Source of the DNA: Oscillatoriales cyanobacterium
GTDB taxonomy: Bacteria > Cyanobacteriota > Cyanobacteriia > Cyanobacteriales > Microcoleaceae
Length of the DNA: 32,827 bases
Assembly (NCBI GenBank): GCA_004292745.1
Contig: RDXH01000025.1
Span: forward strand, 1 to 32,827
Reading direction: 5' to 3'
Made by a program: the position numbers and the translations under genes. The notes beneath the pieces were generated by a model. It was not told the origin of the DNA and searched no databases. It saw only the letters and a list, made by a program, of their open reading frames with translations. How positions within the stretch are numbered: the first letter of the stretch is position 1; the number at the start of each line of letters is the position of its first letter. Shown here piece by piece: positions 31,155-32,827 of this stretch.

Positions 31155-32827
31155 ATGTATCAAAACTTGCCAATAACTTCGCAACTGTATCATATCAGCC
31201 TCTGGCTCGCCCAAGTGCCAGCAGAACGGACTTTAAACACAGTAGAAGACGCAGCACTTCTGTATTCCGGGCCACAATTTTTTATCGCCTTAATCGCAGG
31301 AGTCGTGCTAGCTTTCGCTTTCCAACTTTTGCTAACCAACTTATCAGTAGCAGCAGGGCTTTCTTACATGGGAAATCAATCCCACGAGAGTTCCCATTCT
31401 CACAGCGATAGCCCCCAAGTCCGACACATCGGTAAAAAGGTAGGAACTTGGACGCTAATCACTGTTACGATCGCCCTATTCTTCGCCTGCTTGCTAGCAG
31501 TTAAACTGAGTTTGATTAGTAGCCCCGGTTTAGGTGCGATCGTCGGTTTAGTCGTGTGGGCCACCTACTTCTCGATGCTGGTGTGGGTGAGTTCCACCAC
31601 CGTCGGTCAGTTGATCGGTTCCCTCGTCAACACCGCGACATCAGGCTTTCAAGCGATTGTCGGCACCGCCGCCGCCGCCCTGGGCGCTAAAGCAGCCAGC
31701 AATCAAGTGGTGGCCACAGCCAAAGCCGCAGCCGCAGCGGTGGGCCACGAGCTCGGTAGCGCGATCGATCCTATAAGTTTACGGGAAAACGTCGAAGATT
31801 ACATTCAAAGCCTCAAACCGCCTGAATTAGACATTAAAGGGATGCGGAGTGAGTTTGAAAAGTTGCTCAATGATCCGCAACTTAAGTCTATTGCGGGCGA
31901 GAATTTGCCTTCTCTCGATCGCCAAACCCTGGTAGATTTAGTCAGTTCGCGATCGGACCTCTCAAAACGCGATGTCAACCGCATTGTAGACCAACTCCAA
32001 GACGCTTGGAAACAAGTCGGAAAACAAGGACAGCCCACAGACGGTATCGCCCAATTAGTAGAATATTTCAAATCGGCAAAATCGGGAGAATTGCTCTCAG
32101 ATAAATTGACAAGCAGAGTAGAACAAACCCTCAGCAATCTGGGCGTTAAAAATCAAGGACAAAACCCCACAATGATGTCCCAAGCAACGACAATGGCAGT
32201 CAATGCTTTAATGGGAATCGTATTGGGACGCACAGATATTTCTGACTTTGATGTGGAAAAAGTAGTAAGCCAGCTAAAAACAGCCAAAGACAAAGTTAGC
32301 CAGCAAACTGATAAAATTACCGCTCAAGTCAAAGGCGAACCAGAACCTTATAGTTCCATTCGCGCCGACGTAGAAAACTACTTGCTGAATGCTTATTCCT
32401 GGCAAATGAACCCGGAAAAAATTGAACACGACTTCCGAGAAGTTATCTACGATCCCAGCGCCGATCCGGGAACAGTTCGCCGCGAATTAGAAAAACTCAA
32501 GAAGTCAAAGTTTGCTGAAATTCTGGCCAGCAGAGGAGTGTTTACTCAAAGCAAGATTAAAGAAATTGTCAATGAATTGGAAACAATTAGACAGCGAGTT
32601 TTAAACACTGTTATTTTTGCTGAGGAACAAGAAAAAGTCCGCGATTTACAGTGGCGATTGGAAACTTATTTGAAGTTAACGCCAAAAGAGGAACTGACAG
32701 CAGCAGCTATTGGTAAGGATTTCCAGCCAATTCTCGAAGATTCTGATGCTACTTACGAACAGTTGCGCGATCGGCTGGCTCCTTACAATAAGGATAGTTT
32801 CGTGCGAATTCTCCGAGGCCGCGAAAG
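31155..32827 (+). CDS. Modular membrane protein, N-terminal part (runs off window)
   Basis: The frame from ATG 31155 stays open for 557 codons to the window edge, with GAGGA 8 bases before the ATG. Three hydrophobic segments follow a 40-residue lead: FFIALIAGVVLAFAFQLLL, TLITVTIALFFACLLAV and AIVGLVVWATYFSMLVWV. An alanine-rich helix comes next, then at least three soluble units of about 80-100 residues ending in a recurring pattern: LVDLVSSRSDLSKRDVNRIV (about residue 268), LMGIVLGRTDISDFDVEKVV (about 353) and FAEILASRGVFTQSKIKEIV (about 455), with a fourth beginning FVRILRGRE at the edge. I do not recognise a named family. The repeats suggest an elongated helical scaffold on the membrane; function unknown. 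Confidence 0.82.
   Translation, partial: MYQNLPITSQLYHISLWLAQVPAERTLNTVEDAALLYSGPQFFIALIAGVVLAFAFQLLLTNLSVAAGLSYMGNQSHESSHSHSDSPQVRHIGKKVGTWTLITVTIALFFACLLAVKLSLISSPGLGAIVGLVVWATYFSMLVWVSSTTVGQLIGSLVNTATSGFQAIVGTAAAALGAKAASNQVVATAKAAAAAVGHELGSAIDPISLRENVEDYIQSLKPPELDIKGMRSEFEKLLNDPQLKSIAGENLPSLDRQTLVDLVSSRSDLSKRDVNRIVDQLQDAWKQVGKQGQPTDGIAQLVEYFKSAKSGELLSDKLTSRVEQTLSNLGVKNQGQNPTMMSQATTMAVNALMGIVLGRTDISDFDVEKVVSQLKTAKDKVSQQTDKITAQVKGEPEPYSSIRADVENYLLNAYSWQMNPEKIEHDFREVIYDPSADPGTVRRELEKLKKSKFAEILASRGVFTQSKIKEIVNELETIRQRVLNTVIFAEEQEKVRDLQWRLETYLKLTPKEELTAAAIGKDFQPILEDSDATYEQLRDRLAPYNKDSFVRILRGRE

Noticed and set aside
31064-31411. 115-residue frame at the right end
   Set aside because: Overlaps the start of the long open frame from 31155, which has a ribosome site, membrane helices and no stop to the window edge.
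31805-32137. 110-residue minus-strand frame
   Set aside because: Antisense to the modular membrane protein; serine- and cysteine-rich shadow translation.
1-32827. CRISPR array
   Set aside because: The repeats seen are pairs or palindromes; nowhere are there regularly spaced repeats with unique spacers, nor cas genes.

Overview
The window reads as a chromosome segment of a filamentous cyanobacterium, most likely Oscillatoriales (Microcoleus/Oscillatoria-like). The lineage call rests on chlB (dark-operative protochlorophyllide reductase), psaX (a small photosystem I subunit), many GCGATCGC (HIP1) octamers and near-matches, a giant Ser/Thr kinase-ATPase-histidine kinase fusion, a type IV pilin-like G/H protein, and dispersed hairpin repeats of a cyanobacterial kind. 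No CRISPR array, rRNA or intact insertion sequence was seen.

Layout. 1-1180 (minus strand): two tandem copies of a DUF1778 antitoxin / GNAT toxin module, each with a 62-bp repeated promoter region; the distal copy is cut by the window edge. 1234-3636 (minus): a DUF3883 nuclease-like orphan and chlB. 4276-9840 (plus): the signalling fusion of about 1850 residues. 9872-10435: a decayed ABC transporter. 10603-10829: tRNA-Tyr and tRNA-Thr. 10890-12821 (minus): a heptose-7-phosphate kinase-type PfkB enzyme and a response regulator. 13079-14615 (plus): lipA, a hairpin-rich 427-bp spacer, and psaX. 14857-15747 (minus): a lone sugar ABC permease. 15807-18170 (plus): a GNAT acetyltransferase, a pilin-like secreted protein and purN. 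18368-22007 (plus): a second-messenger block of a GGDEF cyclase, a REC-EAL phosphodiesterase and a REC-LuxR regulator, each preceded by palindromes or hairpins. 22483-28542 (plus): an exopolysaccharide region with two internally deleted glycosyltransferases, a polymerase/ligase-like membrane protein, a WecG/TagA glycosyltransferase and a methyltransferase. 28694-30692 (minus): an AT-rich pair, an AlkB-like dioxygenase followed by a membrane-anchored coiled-coil protein with a methyltransferase-like domain. 31155 to the end (plus): a membrane protein with repeated helical modules that runs off the window.

How the parts relate. The GGDEF and EAL genes lie side by side and could make and break c-di-GMP, which in cyanobacteria often controls motility and polysaccharide output; the adjacent polysaccharide block would be a plausible target but is partly decayed. 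Three genes (ABC transporter, two GT4 enzymes) keep recognisable ends but lack their middles, so this locus seems prone to internal deletion.

The best candidates for undescribed biology are the AlkB plus membrane-coiled-coil-methyltransferase-like pair, the run of hairpins between lipA and psaX, and the modular membrane protein at the right edge. All functions are inferred by reading motifs by eye; no database search was run.
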